From contig NZ_CP090960.1 in the NCBI RefSeq assembly GCF_021611515.1, forward strand, positions 2,046,001 through 2,110,000: a stretch of DNA of 64,000 bases, in the 5' to 3' direction. Position numbers and translations under genes: made by a program. Origin of the DNA: Mariluticola halotolerans (GTDB taxonomy: Bacteria; Pseudomonadota; Alphaproteobacteria; Rhizobiales; Devosiaceae). Of this stretch, positions 46,680-55,831 are shown in pieces. The notes under the pieces were generated by a model. The model was not told the origin of the DNA. It worked only from the letters and a program-made list of their open reading frames with translations, and made no database searches. Positions within the stretch are counted from its first letter, which is position 1, and each line of letters starts with the position of its first letter.

Positions 46680-47105
46680 TTGACCGACTTTTTTGAGAAT
46701 TTAAGCAATGAACTTTCTAGGGTGCAACAATCAATTGAGACGTTGAACAAGTCTCAAAATGCGGCTTTTGACCCAACCAAATTCAGTTTTCAATATGACG
46801 CGAGACCATCTGAAAGTGTTAGAAGTCTGAACGAAGTGCAAGCTTCGATAAGCGTTATTTTCGAAGAGACCCAGAAATTTATCGGCAATAATCACTTCGA
46901 GTTGCTGCCAATATCATCTCTTACGAGCATGATCACATTCGTTGGTGAAGTCTCAGACGAGATCTCTTCTATGACAAAATTATTTGATCAGATCAATGAT
47001 GAGGAAGGTCTAGCAAAATATGATTCAGCAACCTTCATAGCCACAACCTCTACGGGAACTTCGATAAATTTTGCCCCCCGCTCACAACCCTCTCAACTTC
47101 ATTAG
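46680..47105 (+). CDS. Uncharacterised protein, N-terminal part of a split gene
   Basis: A 141-residue reading frame starting at TTG 46680 behind GGGGGAG. The protein is helical and hydrophilic (ENLSNELSRVQQSIETLNKSQ, then EVSDEISSMTKLFDQIN). No known domain recognised. The frame ends shortly after a C6 run at 47074-47079. Reading one extra C there continues without a stop into the frame that starts at 47114, giving the smooth joint APPLTTLSTSLDKLLKS, so the two are most likely one gene of about 490 codons. G+C is about 40-48% by eye, well below the neighbours. Either a frameshift mutation, a sequence error, or a programmed -1 shift. Confidence 0.6.
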   Translation: MTDFFENLSNELSRVQQSIETLNKSQNAAFDPTKFSFQYDARPSESVRSLNEVQASISVIFEETQKFIGNNHFELLPISSLTSMITFVGEVSDEISSMTKLFDQINDEEGLAKYDSATFIATTSTGTSINFAPRSQPSQLH

Positions 47106-47113
47106 ACAAGCTA

Positions 47114-48163
47114 TTGAAGTCCACATTGATGTTGGCACCTTTGACCAAGTCGCGGGGTGGCATGTCATTTGTAGCGGCTACAAATCAACTCGGTCAATTA
47201 TTCGATCGGATTGAAAATGAGCTTAAACGCGTGAAATCCGCTCGTTCAGAATACTCCGGTGCCACAGATGAACTCAAGAAATCTGGCGAAGTGGTCGCGG
47301 AGTTACTTGAAAAAATACAGACGGCGAATCAGTCGAGTCAATCAGCCAAACTACAAATCGACAGCGTCGTCTCTGAGCTCACGGCCTTACAGACACAAGG
47401 GCAAACTATTCATGCGAGCATCGAGGAAGTGGCATCAACGGCACGTAAACTTCATGCGTCCGTTGAAGAGTATCAAAAAAAATTCGACGAATTTGATGGG
47501 GCATTAAACACAAGACAAGAAAAAATTGCCTCAGGCGAAATTGAAATTGTCTCGCTTCATAGCCGGTTGGTCGAGACTGAGAAGGAAATTGAAGACATAA
47601 AAAAGCGATCAATCGATATGCTTGACGGAGCTACGATTGCGGGATTGGCAGGGGTATATAAAACCAAAGAGAACCAAACCAACAAGCGTCTCGGCTTGGC
47701 GGCCGTCGGCTTTTGGTTATCTATCTTTTTGCTGTTCTTATCTGCTGTTCCATTGATTGGATATGCCCTTTCCCCCTTCGCTGTATTTTTGAATGCAGAA
47801 TGGAAAGACGTGGTCGATCAGATTCGCGGCCCGGTCGTTACCAGTGACTGGCAGTATATAAGCCAAGTGTTCTCAAGGCTCGTTATTTTGCTACCCGCTG
47901 CATGGCTAGTTCGTATTACTACGGGAAGATACAATAGTCTGTTCAGGTTGCGAGAGCAGTATGGGCACAAATATGCCATTGCCTCTTCTGTGGAAGGGTT
48001 TAAACGACAAGCTCCAGATTTCCAAAGTGAGGTTGTTGCTTCAACATTTGAAGAACTCATGTATAATTCTATTGAACACCTACAGCCTGAGAAGAACGAG
48101 TCCAAGCCGCCAAACCGGATACTGAACTTCCTTTTGAACAAGCTCCGGGGGGCAGAAGATTAA
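47114..48163 (+). CDS. Uncharacterised coiled-coil membrane protein, C-terminal part of a split gene
   Basis: A 349-residue frame; its TTG start is only where the frame opens, and ATG at 47129 is an alternative if translated alone. Long coiled-coil segments (about 20-165, e.g. ENELKRVKSARSEY, ELLEKIQTANQSS, ETEKEIEDIKKR) lead to a short hinge (ATIAGLAGVYKTKENQ), two transmembrane segments (about 195-220 and 255-275) and a cytoplasmic tail with YGHKYAIASSVEGFKRQA. The plan of long coil, two membrane helices and soluble tail resembles membrane effectors of some defence systems, but no family was recognised. Its low G+C suggests transfer. It ends six bases from the convergent polA stop. Confidence 0.62.
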   Translation: MKSTLMLAPLTKSRGGMSFVAATNQLGQLFDRIENELKRVKSARSEYSGATDELKKSGEVVAELLEKIQTANQSSQSAKLQIDSVVSELTALQTQGQTIHASIEEVASTARKLHASVEEYQKKFDEFDGALNTRQEKIASGEIEIVSLHSRLVETEKEIEDIKKRSIDMLDGATIAGLAGVYKTKENQTNKRLGLAAVGFWLSIFLLFLSAVPLIGYALSPFAVFLNAEWKDVVDQIRGPVVTSDWQYISQVFSRLVILLPAAWLVRITTGRYNSLFRLREQYGHKYAIASSVEGFKRQAPDFQSEVVASTFEELMYNSIEHLQPEKNESKPPNRILNFLLNKLRGAED

Positions 48164-48169
48164 GTCCCT

Positions 48170-51061
48170 CTAATGCGCCTCATCCCAATTCCCCGCCGCC
48201 TTCGCGTCCACCTGTAGCGGCACGCTCAGTTTCAGCGCGGGTTCGGGCGCTTTTTCCATGATGCTGGCGATGGCCGCAATTGCCTTCTCCTCCGTCCCCT
48301 CAGGCACCTCGAAAATCAATTCGTCATGCACCTGCAGCAGCATGTCGGCGGGGATTTTCTGGGCCGCCAAGGCTGGTTCCATCTGGATCATGGCCCGCCG
48401 GATGATGTCGGCGGCGCTGCCCTGGATGGGGGCGTTGATGGAGGCGCGTTCGACGAAACTGCGCTCGGACGGGTTTTTGGAATTGGCGTTGGGGAACGGG
48501 ATTTTGCGGCCGAAAATCGTCGTCACATAGCCCTCGCGTTTCACCGCTTCCTTTTGCGCTTCCATATAATCCTTGATGCCGGGGAAGCGTTCGAAATAGG
48601 CCTTGATATAGTCGGATGCCTCGCCGCGCGGAATGCCGAGCTGGTTGGCCAGCCCGAAGGCGGAAATGCCGTAGATGATGCCGAAATTGATCGCTTTCGC
48701 CCGCCGGCGAATCATCGGGTCCATGCCCTCGATGGGCACGTGAAACATTTCGCTGGCCGTCATGGCGTGAATATCGAGCCCGTTGGCAAAGGCATCCTTG
48801 AGGGCGGCGATGTCGGCGATATGGGCGAGGACGCGCAATTCGATCTGCGAGTAATCGGCGGAAATCAGCGTCATGCCGGGCGCAGCAACGAAGGCGGTGC
48901 GGATTTTGCGGCCATCCTCGGTGCGCACGGGAATGTTTTGCAGGTTCGGATCGGTTGAGGACAGACGCCCGGTGGCAACCGCCGCCTGATGATAGGAGGT
49001 ATGGACCCGGTTGGTGCGCGGATTGATGTAATTGGGCAGCGCATCGGAATAGGTGGATTTGAGCTTGGTGACACCGCGCCAGTCGAGAATGACCTGGGCC
49101 AAAGGCTCGCCCTTGGCGGCGAGATCGTCGAGCACGCTGACCCCGGTGGCCCATTGGCCGGACTTGGTTTTGGTGCCGCCCTCGAGCCCCATTTTGCCGA
49201 AAAGAATTTCGCCCAATTGTTTGGGGGAGCCCAGATTGAACGGTTCGCCGACCATTTCCTGCGCTTCTGCCTCGAGCGCTGCGGCGCGCTGGGCGAAATC
49301 GCCGGACAAACGCGAGAGGATTTGCCGGTCAACGGAAATGCCGCGCGCCTCCATGCGGGCGAGCACCGGGGCCAGCGGGCGGTCTAGGGTTTCATAAACC
49401 GTGGTGGCGCGTTCGGCGACCAGACGGGGTTTTAGAACATGCCAGAGGCGCAGGGTGATATCGGCGTCCTCGGCAGCGTATTTTGTCGCCTCCTCGATGC
49501 TGATCTGGTCGAAGGTTTTCTGGTTCTTGCCGGTGCCGGCCAGATCCTTGAAAGCGATCGGGGTGTGGCCGAGCCATTCCTCGGCAAGCGCATCCATGCC
49601 ATTGCCGCGCGCGCCATCGACCGCATAGGAAATCAGCATAGTATCGTCGAACGGCGTCAGGTTGATGCCATAGCGCGCGAGCAGGCCCATATCGTATTTG
49701 GCATTTTGCAGGATTTTGAGGATGGCAGGATCCTCGAAAACGGGTTTCAGCGCCGCGATGACCTCGGCGGTATCGAGCTGGCCCTCAACCTTGCCGCCGC
49801 CGAACATGTCATCGTCGCCATCAGTATGCAGCAGCGGGATATAGGCGCCATTGCCCGGCTCGGTTGAGAGGCAAATGCCGACCAGATCGGCCTGCTGATT
49901 ATCGAGCCCGGTTGTTTCGGTATCGACGGCGACATGACCCTTGTCGATGATCATGGCGATCCAGCGATTGAGCGCCTCGATATCGCGGATGCATTCATAC
50001 GCCGCATGATCGACGGGAATGGCGGCGATTTTGGCAGCGATTTTGGCGGCATGGGCTGCGGGCCCCTCGCCTGAGGCGCTGGCGACACCGTGATCGGCAA
50101 CCGGGTCTGATGCATGCCCCTCGTCTTCTCCGGCGGCGATTTCGCGGGCATGGGCGCGCAATTCGGGATCAGGCTCGAAGGCGTCGGGATCTGTATCGAG
50201 CAGGCCGGCGACACGGCGAAGGAAGGTGTTGAATTCCATCGCCTTGAGAAAGGGCACGAGAGCTGCGGGCGCCATGGGCTGGCGGACCAGATCATCGAGC
50301 GGATGGAGAACAGGCACATCGCGCTTGAGGGTGACAAGGCGGTGGGAAATGCGGGCCTGTTCGGCAAATTCGATGAGGTTTTCGCGGCGCTTGTTCTGTT
50401 TGATCTCAGAGGCATTGGCGAGCAGGTTTTCGAGATCGCCATAGGTATTGATCAGCTCGGCGGCGGTCTTGATGCCGATGCCGGGGACACCGGGAACATT
50501 GTCGACCGAATCACCGGCGAGGGATTGCACCTCGACCACTTTTTCCGGGCCAACGCCGAATTTTTCGGCGACTTCATCGGGGCCGATCCAGCGGTTTTTC
50601 AGCGTGTCGAGCAGGCAGACCTTGTCGTTTACCAGCTGCATCAAATCCTTGTCGGTGGAGACAATGGTAACGCGGCCGCCGGCGGCCACGGCCTGCTCGG
50701 TATAAGTGGCGATCAGATCGTCGGCCTCAAAGCCTTCCTGCTCGATGCCGAGAATGGAAAAGGCCTTGGCCGCGACCCGGGTGAGGCCGAACTGGGGCAC
50801 CAGATCCTCGGGCGCGGGCGGGCGGTGGCCCTTGTATTCGGGGAAGAAATCATTGCGGAAGCTCTTGCCGGAATGATCGAAAATCACCGCCATATGGGTG
50901 GGCGCGTCATCGCCCTTCAAATCCTCGGTCAGTTTGAACAGCATGGTGCAGAACCCAGAGACCGCGCCGACCGGCAGCCCGTCGGACTTGCGCGTCAAAG
51001 GCGGCAGGGCGTGATAGGCGCGGAAAATGAAAGTCGATCCATCGACGAGCAGCAAATGCAT
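48170..51061 (-). CDS. polA: DNA polymerase I
   Basis: A 963-residue three-domain enzyme. The 5'-3' exonuclease occupies about 1-295 (LLVDGSTFIFRAYHAL, FEADDLIATY, AGDSVDNVPGVPGIG), the 3'-5' proofreading domain starts near 360 with the DxE motif VAVDTETTGLD intact, and the polymerase domain has ISADYSQIELRVLAHI (motif A), RRRAKAINFGIIYG (motif B) and LLQVHDELIFEVP (motif C). It fills repair gaps and removes Okazaki primers. ATG 51061 is preferred over a start ten codons upstream. Convergent with the AT-rich islet gene. Confidence 0.97.
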   Translation of the reverse strand: MHLLLVDGSTFIFRAYHALPPLTRKSDGLPVGAVSGFCTMLFKLTEDLKGDDAPTHMAVIFDHSGKSFRNDFFPEYKGHRPPAPEDLVPQFGLTRVAAKAFSILGIEQEGFEADDLIATYTEQAVAAGGRVTIVSTDKDLMQLVNDKVCLLDTLKNRWIGPDEVAEKFGVGPEKVVEVQSLAGDSVDNVPGVPGIGIKTAAELINTYGDLENLLANASEIKQNKRRENLIEFAEQARISHRLVTLKRDVPVLHPLDDLVRQPMAPAALVPFLKAMEFNTFLRRVAGLLDTDPDAFEPDPELRAHAREIAAGEDEGHASDPVADHGVASASGEGPAAHAAKIAAKIAAIPVDHAAYECIRDIEALNRWIAMIIDKGHVAVDTETTGLDNQQADLVGICLSTEPGNGAYIPLLHTDGDDDMFGGGKVEGQLDTAEVIAALKPVFEDPAILKILQNAKYDMGLLARYGINLTPFDDTMLISYAVDGARGNGMDALAEEWLGHTPIAFKDLAGTGKNQKTFDQISIEEATKYAAEDADITLRLWHVLKPRLVAERATTVYETLDRPLAPVLARMEARGISVDRQILSRLSGDFAQRAAALEAEAQEMVGEPFNLGSPKQLGEILFGKMGLEGGTKTKSGQWATGVSVLDDLAAKGEPLAQVILDWRGVTKLKSTYSDALPNYINPRTNRVHTSYHQAAVATGRLSSTDPNLQNIPVRTEDGRKIRTAFVAAPGMTLISADYSQIELRVLAHIADIAALKDAFANGLDIHAMTASEMFHVPIEGMDPMIRRRAKAINFGIIYGISAFGLANQLGIPRGEASDYIKAYFERFPGIKDYMEAQKEAVKREGYVTTIFGRKIPFPNANSKNPSERSFVERASINAPIQGSAADIIRRAMIQMEPALAAQKIPADMLLQVHDELIFEVPEGTEEKAIAAIASIMEKAPEPALKLSVPLQVDAKAAGNWDEAH

Positions 51062-51267
51062 GGGGAACCCGGGTCCTTCGGCGTTGATCACTATTTCATA
51101 CGGGGGCGGCCCGGTTTTTTCAAACCCGGCGGCACGCAGTGTACTGCAAGCGCTGGCGCGAGGAAATCAAAGAGCGGGGCGGGAGGATCATTTAGCGTGG
51201 ACAGCGCGCGGCATTAACCGCTGTTTATTTCTTCTTTTGCTAACATACTCCGAACGGAGGGACGTCC

Positions 51268-52887
51268 ATGCACATCTATTCGCGGCTGTTTGCGTTCAGC
51301 CGCTACCAGCGCAGCCTGCTGGCAGTAACATTTATCGTCATATTTCTTGTGGCGATGATGGGTGTCATGGCCATCGGTTATCTCAATATACGCAGCGAAT
51401 TGCGTGGGCAGATTTTCACTGAAATCGGCAATTTCGACCAGCTCGAGCAAAATCTGGATGCGACGTTCAGTGTGCTGGAAGCCAATCGAACGCTGGAACC
51501 GTGTTCGCCGGAATTCTTGAGCTGGCTGCGCCGGATCGCGTTTTTCCCCGATGGGGTGCATGAGCTGATCTATGCCGAGAACGACCGGATTCTTTGTTCC
51601 GTGACCGGCGGCGTCATGGAGACGCCCATTCTTTTGGGGCCACCGGACATTGCAGATGCGGATTCGCGGACACGCATCTGGCTGGACCGGGATCTGGGCC
51701 TGATCGGGTTTCCCGGCCTTACCGGCTCGTTTCAACAGCGGGGCAATTACATTCTGGTTGTGCCCACACCCGAGACCATGTTCACGCCGCCTGAGTGGAT
51801 CGGCTACCAACTGGTGGCCATCGGCGAGAACGGCAAATGGTGGCACCGGGATGGCAAGAAGGACGCCTATCAACGTTATCTGGACGGTGGTGCGCAGACA
51901 TTTTCCCTTAAACATCGCGCGTTCTTCAATGTCGTTTGCGACACGTCGCAAACGCTTTGCCTTGTCACCGATACGCCCCTGACAAGCGCGCTGGCCGGCC
52001 GGCTGCCGATTCTCGCCCTGGCGCTGGTTCTGGCGCTGATGGTGGCAGGTGTATTAACTTTTGCGCTCAAGCGCCGTCTTGAGGTGTTCTGGTCATTTTC
52101 ATCGCGTTTGCGGCACCAGCTAGCCGCCGACGCTGTGATGTGTCTTTATCAGCCGATCCTGTCGCTACGTACGAATACGATTTCGGGGGTGGAAGTGCTG
52201 GCCCGCTGGCGCGATGTCGACGGGACCATGGTATTCCCCGACAGGTTTCTGCCGGTTATCGAGGAACACGGGCTGACCCGGCCCTTCACCGAGGCGGTTG
52301 TGCAGCGGGCCTTTGCAGACCTGTCCGCCCTGCCTTGCGGGCCGGCACGGATGCGGGTGAATTTCAATATTTTCCCCCGCGATTTCGAAGCGGGATGGCT
52401 GGAACTCGTTCTGCATGAATTTCTGGCCGTGCCAGAGCGGTTCGAGGTGGTGGTTGAGCTTGTCGAGACGGAGGAAATCGGCGTTGCGGCGACCCGCGAG
52501 GTGATCGCTCAATTGCGCAATCTCGGCATCAAGACATTTATCGATGATTTCGGCGTGGGTTATTCCAGCATTAATTATCTGGCCGGACTTGCCGCCGACG
52601 GGGTGAAAATTGACCGCTCCTTTGCCATGGCGCCAACCGATTCGCTGATGGACAATATGCTGACCAGCGCCATTGAGATGATCCACAAGACCGGCCAGGA
52701 AATGGTGGTTGAGGGCATTGAAACCGCCGGGCGGCTGGCTGAGCTGCGCGACAACCACATGGTTGACCATATCCAAGGCTATCATTTCTGCCGCCCGCTG
52801 GAACTGAAGGCGCTGGCCGCCTTCATGACCGGCTATAACGATGCGGCGCCCGCCGTGCCGGCCCGCCACATCGCTGCCCTTATCTAG
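51268..52887 (+). CDS. CSS-motif EAL-domain cyclic-di-GMP phosphodiesterase
   Basis: A 539-residue membrane protein. Two transmembrane helices (about 15-37 and 248-268) enclose a periplasmic CSS-motif sensor with cysteines in EPCSPEF and RILCSVTG, a redox-sensing domain in E. coli relatives. The EAL domain starts near 285; the signature reads EVLAR with Glu309, and the metal and catalytic residues are present (NFNIF, ELVETEE, IDDFGVGYSS, VKIDRSF, VEGIET). There is no GGDEF domain, so it should hydrolyse c-di-GMP. ATG 51268 follows GGAGGG. Confidence 0.9.
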   Translation: MHIYSRLFAFSRYQRSLLAVTFIVIFLVAMMGVMAIGYLNIRSELRGQIFTEIGNFDQLEQNLDATFSVLEANRTLEPCSPEFLSWLRRIAFFPDGVHELIYAENDRILCSVTGGVMETPILLGPPDIADADSRTRIWLDRDLGLIGFPGLTGSFQQRGNYILVVPTPETMFTPPEWIGYQLVAIGENGKWWHRDGKKDAYQRYLDGGAQTFSLKHRAFFNVVCDTSQTLCLVTDTPLTSALAGRLPILALALVLALMVAGVLTFALKRRLEVFWSFSSRLRHQLAADAVMCLYQPILSLRTNTISGVEVLARWRDVDGTMVFPDRFLPVIEEHGLTRPFTEAVVQRAFADLSALPCGPARMRVNFNIFPRDFEAGWLELVLHEFLAVPERFEVVVELVETEEIGVAATREVIAQLRNLGIKTFIDDFGVGYSSINYLAGLAADGVKIDRSFAMAPTDSLMDNMLTSAIEMIHKTGQEMVVEGIETAGRLAELRDNHMVDHIQGYHFCRPLELKALAAFMTGYNDAAPAVPARHIAALI

Positions 52888-52890
52888 CGC

Positions 52891-54369
52891 CTAGTCGCCA
52901 ATGCCGCCCATGCAGATATATTTCATCTCCAGATAATCATCGGCACCATATTTGGACCCCTCGCGGCCAAAGCCTGACTGTTTGACGCCGCCAAAGGGGG
53001 CGATTTCGGTGGAGATCAGGCCGGTATTGACCCCGACAATGCCATATTCGAGCGCTTCGGCGACCGTCCAGACCCGGGAGAGGTCGCGGGCGTAGAAATA
53101 GGCGGCGAGGCCGAAAATGGTGTCATTGGCCATCTCAATGACTTCCCCGACAGTATCAAAGGCAAATAACGGGGCGAGCGGGCCGAAGGTTTCCTCTTTG
53201 GCGACCTGCATTTTCTGGGTGACGCCGGTGAGGACCGTGGGCTGGAAAAAGGTACCCCCCTTGTCGTCGCGGCTGCCGCCCTCGATGATTTTGGCCCCGC
53301 TTGCTGTGGCGTTTTTAATGTGCTCCTCAACTTTTTCAACGGCGGCTTCATCGATCAGCGGCCCGACTTTGACCCCATCGGCAAAGCCATCACCCACGGA
53401 CAGACCGGCGACGGCCTTGGCCAGTTTTTCGGCAAAGGCATCATAAATGCTGGAATGAATATATAGCCGGTTGGAGCAGACGCAGGTCTGGCCGGCATTG
53501 CGGAATTTCGACTGTATCGCGCCTTCAACGGCCGCATCGATATCGGCATCCCCGAACACGATGAAGGGGGCATTGCCGCCCAGTTCCAAGCTGAGCTTTT
53601 TAATTTGAGGGGCGCATTGGGCCATCAGCTTGCGTCCGACCTCGGTCGAGCCGGTAAAGCTGAGCTTGCGCATTTTTTCGTTCTCGCAGAATTCAGCGCC
53701 AATATCGGCGCTGGAATTGGAGGTAACGACACTGAACAGACCCTTGGGGATGCCCGCCTGTTCGGCAAGAACCGCCAGTGCCAGCGCTGACAAGGGGGTC
53801 TGCTTGGCGGGCTTGGAGACGAAGGCACAGCCGACAGCGAGCGCCGGGGCAAGCTTGCGGGCAATCATGGCGTTGGGGAAATTCCACGGTGTAATGGCCC
53901 CAACGACGCCGACCGGCTGTTTGATGACGACGATGCGTTTATCGGTGGCGTGGCCCGGGATGACATCACCGTAGATACGGCGGGCCTCTTCGGCAAACCA
54001 CTGGATATAACCGGCACCGTAAAGCACTTCGCCACGCGCCTCGGCCAGCGGCTTGCCCATTTCGGCAGTGAGGATGGCTGCGAGATCATCCTGATTGGAG
54101 ACCATCAGATCATGCAAACGGCGCATGATCCGGCTGCGCTCCTCGGCGGTGCGGGCGGCCCATTGCTTTTGGGCGAGATAAGCGGCGTCAATGGCGCGGG
54201 CCGCTTCGGCACGGCCCATGTCGGGAATGGTCGAAATGGTCTCGCCGGTCGAGGGATTGGTGACGGGAATGGATTTGCCATTGTCCGCATCAACCCACTC
54301 ACCCGCGATGAATGCTTTGGCGGCCAGAAGGTCGGGATTGGCGAGGCGAGCTTTAAGGCTATCGGTCAA
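52891..54369 (-). CDS. gabD: NAD(P)-dependent succinate-semialdehyde dehydrogenase
   Basis: A 492-residue aldehyde dehydrogenase. Nucleophile Cys296 in NAGQTCVCSNR is followed by Cys298, the second cysteine of the redox switch typical of GabD; the general base Glu is in LELGGNAP. The N-terminal ITPWNFPNAM and the C-terminal GGVKQSGFGREGS fit SSADH/glutarate-semialdehyde dehydrogenases. It oxidises succinate semialdehyde to succinate at the end of GABA catabolism. Start is TTG 54369 with AAGGA upstream. It ends three bases from the convergent EAL gene. Confidence 0.9.
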   Translation of the reverse strand: MTDSLKARLANPDLLAAKAFIAGEWVDADNGKSIPVTNPSTGETISTIPDMGRAEAARAIDAAYLAQKQWAARTAEERSRIMRRLHDLMVSNQDDLAAILTAEMGKPLAEARGEVLYGAGYIQWFAEEARRIYGDVIPGHATDKRIVVIKQPVGVVGAITPWNFPNAMIARKLAPALAVGCAFVSKPAKQTPLSALALAVLAEQAGIPKGLFSVVTSNSSADIGAEFCENEKMRKLSFTGSTEVGRKLMAQCAPQIKKLSLELGGNAPFIVFGDADIDAAVEGAIQSKFRNAGQTCVCSNRLYIHSSIYDAFAEKLAKAVAGLSVGDGFADGVKVGPLIDEAAVEKVEEHIKNATASGAKIIEGGSRDDKGGTFFQPTVLTGVTQKMQVAKEETFGPLAPLFAFDTVGEVIEMANDTIFGLAAYFYARDLSRVWTVAEALEYGIVGVNTGLISTEIAPFGGVKQSGFGREGSKYGADDYLEMKYICMGGIGD

Positions 54370-54449
54370 TTGATCATCCTTTCGAGACGCATCTGGCGCC
54401 TGTTTTTATTGTGTGCCGGCTATCAGAACAAATCCAGCGCGATCATATT

Positions 54450-54473
54450 GGTTCCGAAATCTCTTCGGGAACC
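54450..54473. repeat. Hairpin in the gabD-GST divergent gap
   Basis: GGTTCCGAA (54450-54458) pairs with TTCGGGAACC (54464-54473) with one bulged base. It lies in the 176-base divergent region and could be an operator or RNA structure. Confidence 0.35.
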
Positions 54474-54545
54474 GGCGCACCCGGATTGCCAGAAGGCTCG
54501 CCAAAGCGCTAAGCCTTGGCATCAGGATATTGCGGGGAGCCCGAC

Positions 54546-55136
54546 ATGAAACTCTATTATTCCGACGCATCGCCCTATGCGCGCAAGGTGCGGGTTGTAG
54601 CGGCTGAGCTGGGCGTGACCCTTGAATTACTGCCGGCCGATACGCTGGCCCATGAAAGTGATTATGGCCTTATCAACCCGGTGCATCGCATTCCTGCGCT
54701 GGTGCTGGAGGATGGGCAGGTGCTGATCAACAGCCCGGTGATTTCGGAATATCTCGATGTGCATTTTGGCCCGAAACTTTTGCCTCCTGCCGGGGCCGCG
54801 CGCTGGGAAGTGCTGCAATTGCAATCGCTGGGGGACGGACTGATGGATGCGGCGGTGCCGCGCCGCCATGAAAATGCCCGCCCGGCCGAGCAGCAGTCAC
54901 CAGACCGGCTTTGGCGTTACAAGCGCTCGATGGACCAAACGATGGATTATCTGGAGCAGAACATTGCCCGGCTGGCAGGGATCAATCTGGGCACGATCGC
55001 CATTGCGGCAGGGCTTGGCTATACCAGCTTCCGGCATGCGGGCGATGATTGGGAAGCCCACCGCCCCAAGCTTGCGGCATGGTATGCCGAATTTGCCGCG
55101 CGCGCCTCAATGCTGGCAACGCCGCATCCGGGATAG
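54546..55136 (+). CDS. Glutathione S-transferase family protein
   Basis: A 196-residue GST. The thioredoxin-like N-terminal domain has the glutathione-site segments SDASPYARKVR and NPVHRIPALVLEDG with LINSPVISEYLD (cis-Pro and SNAIL-like region). The C-terminal domain is helical. Specific substrate unknown; the form resembles the common rhizobial short GST. ATG 54546 is chosen; a longer start would add unconserved residues. Confidence 0.88.
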   Translation: MKLYYSDASPYARKVRVVAAELGVTLELLPADTLAHESDYGLINPVHRIPALVLEDGQVLINSPVISEYLDVHFGPKLLPPAGAARWEVLQLQSLGDGLMDAAVPRRHENARPAEQQSPDRLWRYKRSMDQTMDYLEQNIARLAGINLGTIAIAAGLGYTSFRHAGDDWEAHRPKLAAWYAEFAARASMLATPHPG

Positions 55137-55169
55137 GCATTATCCGTGGCCATGTGGATGGCCGAAAAC

Positions 55170-55730
55170 CTAGACCTCATAGCCGGTCAATTTGGCCAGG
55201 AGTCCCGCGATATTGCGCACGTCGAACTTGCCTAGAAGCCGGGCGCGGTGTTCCTCGACCGTGCGGGGGGAAATATCGAGCTGACGCCCGATTTCCTTGC
55301 TGGTCAGGCCGCGGGCGAGGCATTGCACGATCTGGCGTTCGCGCAGGGTCAGTGAAATCGAGGCGCGGGTTGCCGAGATATCGGCAAAACTCAAAATCGC
55401 GCGCTTGAGCGGTTCTTCGGGGAAAAATGTGTGTGCACGGAAGCGACACCAGAACAAGGTGCCGTCGCGGCGCGGCATCAGCCGCTCATCGGAATATTTG
55501 CCAGAGGTCTTGAGCGCTTCAAACCCGACCTCGCGAATGGCCTCGAACTCCCGGTGCGAGGCGTAAAGCATGCGGAAAGACTGGCCGATCAGTTCTTCCG
55601 CCCCATAGCCGAACATGTCGGCAAAGGTTGCGTTGCAGGTGCGAATGACCCGTTCCTCGGTCAACACAATGCCGACGGGGGCATGCTCGAAGGCCAGCGC
55701 CGAAAAGTCATCGACGGCCAGATTTTGCAT
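55170..55730 (-). CDS. PAS domain LuxR-type transcriptional regulator
   Basis: A 186-residue regulator. The PAS domain (about 14-110, APVGIVLTEERVIRTCNATFADMFGYGAEELIGQ onwards) probably binds a ligand or cofactor. The C-terminal LuxR/FixJ helix-turn-helix (about 122-180) reads LTLRERQIVQCLARGLTSKEIG and SPRTVEEHRARLLGKF. There is no receiver domain. ATG 55730 is chosen. It is divergent, with a 101-base gap, from the M20/ABC transporter cluster and is the natural candidate for controlling it. Confidence 0.88.
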   Translation of the reverse strand: MQNLAVDDFSALAFEHAPVGIVLTEERVIRTCNATFADMFGYGAEELIGQSFRMLYASHREFEAIREVGFEALKTSGKYSDERLMPRRDGTLFWCRFRAHTFFPEEPLKRAILSFADISATRASISLTLRERQIVQCLARGLTSKEIGRQLDISPRTVEEHRARLLGKFDVRNIAGLLAKLTGYEV

Positions 55731-55831
55731 GGTGGTTTCCCGTATTTTTACTGGATTGCGATTTTGCGCCCGTGAGCGCGACACTGCAAGTCTTGCCGTA
55801 ATTGGCCCCAAAGGCCGGAGAGAATATCTAT

